This document shows positions 61,093-64,000 of a stretch of DNA of 64,000 nucleotides, piece by piece. The stretch covers positions 2,937,501 through 3,001,500 of the forward strand of contig NC_014923.1 of assembly GCF_000185905.1 (NCBI RefSeq), in the 5' to 3' direction. Position 1 is the first letter of the stretch. Each line of letters opens with the position of its first letter. The position numbers and the translations under genes were made by a program. The notes below the pieces were generated by a model. That model was not told the DNA's origin. It ran no database searches and worked only from the letters and a program-made list of their open reading frames with translations. This DNA is from Mesorhizobium ciceri biovar biserrulae WSM1271. Its GTDB lineage: Bacteria > Pseudomonadota > Alphaproteobacteria > Rhizobiales > Rhizobiaceae.

Positions 61093-62178
61093 ATGACATC
61101 CGATACACAGAAGGCCGAAGCGGTCGGGCAGCTGCTCGAAACGCCGGACCTTGCCAGCGCGCTCGAAAGCGAACAGTTCAAGAAGTTCCTCGACCAGGTG
61201 CCGATCGCCATTGCCGTCTCGGACCTGGGTTCGAAGGAGCGTGTCGTCTATGCCAATCCGGAATTCGAGAAACTGTCCGGCCTCAAGGCGGCGATGCTCG
61301 CTCGCCAACACTGGGCGGCGCTTTCCGGCACCGGCCTGCACAAGCAGAAGGACCGGCCGCTGTTCGAGGCCGTGGTCGAGGACACTGATTTCATCGGCAC
61401 GTTCCGGCTGGAGCGGAAGGAAGGCCAACCGACTATCGTCGACGTCTATTCCAACGTCATCGAGGACGACAATGGCAAGGCCTGCTTCCGGCTGGTGGCG
61501 CTGGTCGACGTTTCGGCCCATGGCGAAACCGAAGATGCGCGATCGATCGACGAGCGCATCCGCGAGAAGGACACGCTGCTGCGCGAATTGCAGCACCGGG
61601 TGAAGAACAATCTGCAGATGATCACCGCACTGATCCGGATGGAGACGCGCAACGCGGCCGAACCGGATCAGAAGCGTTTCGAGAGGCTGGCAGGTCGCGT
61701 CGATGCGCTGGCAATCCTCTACCAGACGCTGTCGGGGGACGATGAAAAGGATGAGGTCGATCTTGGCGTCTATCTCAGCCAGATCGCGTCGGCGGTGATG
61801 AACTCGCATGCGGTCGAGGGCATCCGCCTCGACATGAAGGTCGACACCTATCCGGTGTCGATCAATGTCGCCATGCCGACCGGGCTGGTGGTGAACGAAC
61901 TTTTGACCAATGCGCTCAAACATGCCTTCCAGGGACGTGACGGCGGCACGATCACGCTGCACAGCATCGTTGACGGCGATGGCTGCCGCATCGTGGTCGC
62001 CGATGACGGCATTGGCTTGCCGGACGGCGAGAGCTGGCCCAAGCGCGGCAAACTCGGCGCGCTGATCGCCCGCTCGCTGACCGAGAATGCCAAGGCGGAG
62101 TTCGACGTGACGTCGAGCGCCGGCGAGGGCACGCGGGTGACCATCCTGTTCAAGCGCTCGGCTGCCACCGCCGCTTAG
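61093..62178 (+). CDS. PAS-domain sensor histidine kinase (HisKA_2 type)
   Basis: A 361-residue soluble kinase: PAS domain (about 30-145; PIAIAVSDLGSKERVVYANPEFEKLSG), HisKA_2 box LLRELQHRVKNNLQMI with His168, and an ATPase domain (NELLTNALKHAF, ADDGIGLPDG, GKLGALIARSLTE). This kinase class is common in alphaproteobacteria and works in general stress or light/redox signalling. No response regulator or PhyR/NepR gene adjoins it. Confidence 0.9.
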   Translation: MTSDTQKAEAVGQLLETPDLASALESEQFKKFLDQVPIAIAVSDLGSKERVVYANPEFEKLSGLKAAMLARQHWAALSGTGLHKQKDRPLFEAVVEDTDFIGTFRLERKEGQPTIVDVYSNVIEDDNGKACFRLVALVDVSAHGETEDARSIDERIREKDTLLRELQHRVKNNLQMITALIRMETRNAAEPDQKRFERLAGRVDALAILYQTLSGDDEKDEVDLGVYLSQIASAVMNSHAVEGIRLDMKVDTYPVSINVAMPTGLVVNELLTNALKHAFQGRDGGTITLHSIVDGDGCRIVVADDGIGLPDGESWPKRGKLGALIARSLTENAKAEFDVTSSAGEGTRVTILFKRSAATAA

Positions 62179-62187
62179 CGCGCGGGA

Positions 62188-62220
62188 GCCAAGCGGCATA
62201 GGTGGCCGTCTCCGCTTGGC
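62188..62220. terminator. Hairpin after the HisKA_2 kinase gene
   Basis: GCCAAGCGG (62188-62196) pairs fully with CCGCTTGGC (62212-62220). No T-run follows, so it may end or stabilise the transcript rather than act as a strong intrinsic terminator. Confidence 0.4.
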
Positions 62221-62352
62221 TGATCTTCGACCTGCTCATGCCGGCCTTGCCTTCCCCGCTATCTCCCTTCGCGTCAATGCCCCTACTCCAGCGGCAGGGT
62301 AGGGTGAAACCCAGGTGCATCGATGCCAGTCGCAAGCCGCGCTTTGCCGTGC

Positions 62353-62402
62353 TTGACAGGCTTAATTAATTTATTAACATTAGAAAATAATAGGGAGGAA
62401 GA
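62353..62402 (+). promoter_or_regulatory. AT-rich promoter/operator of the ROK regulator gene
   Basis: TTGACA (62353-62358), a perfect -35, is followed by 16 nt and TAACAT (62375-62380). The palindrome TTAATTAA (62362-62369) and TTATT...AATAA around 62371-62391 lie on it, similar in type to NagC/Mlc operators. GGGAGGAAGA directly precedes ATG 62403. Autoregulation by the ROK protein is likely. Confidence 0.55.
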
Positions 62403-63533
62403 ATGGGCGCGCATCACGGAGCGATCCTGCGAATCCTGCGCGACGACGGTCCGCAGTCGCGCGCCGAACTGGCGCGGCGCACCTCGCTGTCGCCCACCGC
62501 CCTGACCCATCTGACGGCCCATCTCCTGCGGGAAGGCACCGTGGTCGAGCTCAACCAGGCCACCGCCGGCGATGCACCCGTCGGCCGGCCGGCGATCGGC
62601 GTCGCGCTGGTGCCCGACGCCCTGTCCGTGGTTGGCGTGCACATTGGCGCGGGAACGATCGACGCGACCATCACCGACCTCAGGGCCGCCTCGAAAGCCA
62701 TGGCCTCGCAGCATTTCGACACCGCCACCAGCGAACCCGCCGCGGTGATCGGCATGGTGGTGCGGATCGTCGAGCAATTGATCAAGAAGACCGGCGTCGA
62801 CCGTTCGCGCCTGATCGGCCTGGGGCTCGGCGTGCCGGGACCGGTGGACACCAAGCGCCGCCGCAACCTGCAGTCGGTCAATTACGACTGGAAGGACGTG
62901 CCGTTCGCCGACAAGCTCGAAACGGCGCTGCGCATGCCGGTGGTGGTCGAGCACAATGTCAGCGCGATGGCGCTGGCGGAATCGCGCTACGGCATCGGGC
63001 GCGACACGACCGCGCTGCTCTACATCTATCTGCGCACCGGCCTCGGCGCCGGCCTGGTGATCAACGGCATGCCGTTCCGTCCCGGCGGCTACGGGGCCGT
63101 CGAGCTCGGCCATGTCCAGGTGGTCGAGGATGGCGAGCGTTGCGCCTGCGGCAATGTGGGCTGCCTGGAGACGTTTCTGTCCGAACGCGCGCTGGCCCGC
63201 GCCGCCCATATCGACACGCCTCATCCCAGGCGCCTGCTGGCCGCGGTGGAGAAATATCCCGACGTCTGGAACGCGGCGCTCCGGCATCTGACGACGGCCA
63301 TAGCGACGGCGACCAATTTGCTCAATCCCGATCTGATCGTCTTTGGCGGTCACCTGGCCGAAGCCCCGGAAAGCTTCATCGATCATATAAGGCGGGGCGT
63401 TCCGCCACGCGTCCTGCCGCCGATGCGCGACGTGCTGCGGGTCGAGCGGTCGAGCCTCGGTCCTGGTGCCGGCGCCATCGGTGCTGCTGCGGCGGCGCTC
63501 GACCATTTTTTCTATTCGGGAGTGTCGCGATGA
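62403..63533 (+). CDS. ROK-family transcriptional regulator
   Basis: A 376-residue NagC/Mlc/XylR-like protein. The N-terminal winged helix ([20 protein letters not shown], about 18-37) is followed by a ROK sugar-kinase-like domain with the Zn motif [10 protein letters not shown] and [11 protein letters not shown]. It lacks a clear kinase-only layout, so it should sense a sugar and control the adjoining transporter. Its stop overlaps the permease start (ATGA). Confidence 0.9.
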   Translation: MGAHHGAILRILRDDGPQSRAELARRTSLSPTALTHLTAHLLREGTVVELNQATAGDAPVGRPAIGVALVPDALSVVGVHIGAGTIDATITDLRAASKAMASQHFDTATSEPAAVIGMVVRIVEQLIKKTGVDRSRLIGLGLGVPGPVDTKRRRNLQSVNYDWKDVPFADKLETALRMPVVVEHNVSAMALAESRYGIGRDTTALLYIYLRTGLGAGLVINGMPFRPGGYGAVELGHVQVVEDGERCACGNVGCLETFLSERALARAAHIDTPHPRRLLAAVEKYPDVWNAALRHLTTAIATATNLLNPDLIVFGGHLAEAPESFIDHIRRGVPPRVLPPMRDVLRVERSSLGPGAGAIGAAAAALDHFFYSGVSR

Positions 63534-64000
63534 GCGAAGCGTCGAAGACGACACGCTCCGGCGGCGGCTCGAACGAGGATCGGGGTATCGACTATCGCGG
63601 TCTCGCGCTCAATCTCTGCGGGCTCGTCGCCGGCATCGCCATCGGGTGGGTGCTGACGGCGGGCGGCGCGGTGGGCCTGCCGCCACCGCCACAGGTTGCG
63701 TCCAGGTTTATCGATCTGATCGCAAACGGGCAGCTCGCCACCGACATCATGTCGAGCCTTGCTCGGGTGATGACCGGCTTTCTCCTCGGCGTCATCCTGG
63801 CGATCCCGGTCGGCTTCGTCATGGGCTGGTACAAGGTCGCGCGCTCGCTTATCGAGCCGTATCTGCAGTTCTTCCGCATGATCCCGCCGCTGGCCATCAT
63901 TCCGCTGGCGATCGTGACGATGGGCATCGACGAGACGCCGAAGGTCTTCGTCATCTTCCTGGCGTCCTTCCTGGCCAGCGTCGTCGCCACCTATCAGGGC
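63530..64000 (+). CDS. ABC transporter permease, SsuC/TauC type (5' part)
   Basis: The first 157 codons before the window ends. An N-terminal hydrophilic tail, a first helix ([20 protein letters not shown]) and then [27 protein letters not shown] and [20 protein letters not shown], with the PLAIIPLAI motif of nitrate/sulfonate/taurine-type permeases. Substrate unknown; control by the coupled ROK regulator would be unusual for sulfonates and hints at a carbohydrate-like ligand. Confidence 0.85.
   Translation, partial: MSEASKTTRSGGGSNEDRGIDYRGLALNLCGLVAGIAIGWVLTAGGAVGLPPPPQVASRFIDLIANGQLATDIMSSLARVMTGFLLGVILAIPVGFVMGWYKVARSLIEPYLQFFRMIPPLAIIPLAIVTMGIDETPKVFVIFLASFLASVVATYQG

Overview
The window is chromosomal DNA of a high-GC alphaproteobacterium of the order Hyphomicrobiales, most likely a Mesorhizobium-type rhizobium. 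Pointers are the minCDE cluster behind a CtrA-type box, CTTGAC-N17-CTAYAT promoters, BA14K-like, DUF1127 and DUF2934 proteins, NodT-type efflux, a HisKA_2 kinase, a CoxMSL-type molybdenum hydroxylase and rhizobial intergenic palindromes. No rRNA, tRNA, CRISPR array or intact insertion sequence was seen. This attribution comes from reading the sequence, not from a database search.

Layout. 0-10 kb holds many single genes: a GST start, an HtrA-like protein that has lost its catalytic triad, a LysR regulator, SDR, MarR/cupin pair with twin operators, a YdeI/OmdA protein, a prokaryotic glutamate-receptor-like channel, and an ABC-F ATPase. 10-18 kb has a dead sugar-permease fragment, a TAXI-TRAP transporter with a terminator between its two genes, and a molybdenum hydroxylase operon (FAD, 2Fe-2S and Mo subunits plus a MoaD-like protein). 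18-26.7 kb carries regulators (GlxA type, two LysR) beside redox enzymes (FAD monooxygenase, SDR, tautomerase, NmrA-like) and a serine hydrolase. 26.7-35.5 kb contains a membrane protein, a lysine 2,3-aminomutase homologue and, convergent with it, a coupled operon for a Pls-type (poly-amino-acid) synthetase, an acetyltransferase and a phosphopantetheinyl transferase. 35.5-41.6 kb has an EamA transporter, a VOC protein, a candidate small RNA and a lower-GC three-gene cassette of unknown function. 41.7-45.6 kb is minCDE plus a long coiled-coil protein. 45.8-51 kb is a surface-polysaccharide operon (acyltransferase, two glycosyltransferases, ABC exporter). 51.5-62.2 kb links an OmpR/EnvZ-type pair, a Spy/CpxP-like protein, three overlapping small ORFs, an AcrAB-OprM-type RND pump and a PAS-HisKA_2 kinase. 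The window closes with a ROK regulator coupled to a truncated SsuC/TauC-type permease.

The two strongest leads are (1) the Pls-like synthetase operon next to a lysine 2,3-aminomutase homologue, which could make a cationic lysine- or beta-lysine-type polymer, and (2) the compositionally distinct, translationally coupled trio at 37925-41599, whose members match no family I recognise. A receptor channel with a K+-channel-like pore but a changed selectivity filter, and a shared CtrA-like box in front of minC and the coiled-coil gene, are the next most interesting.
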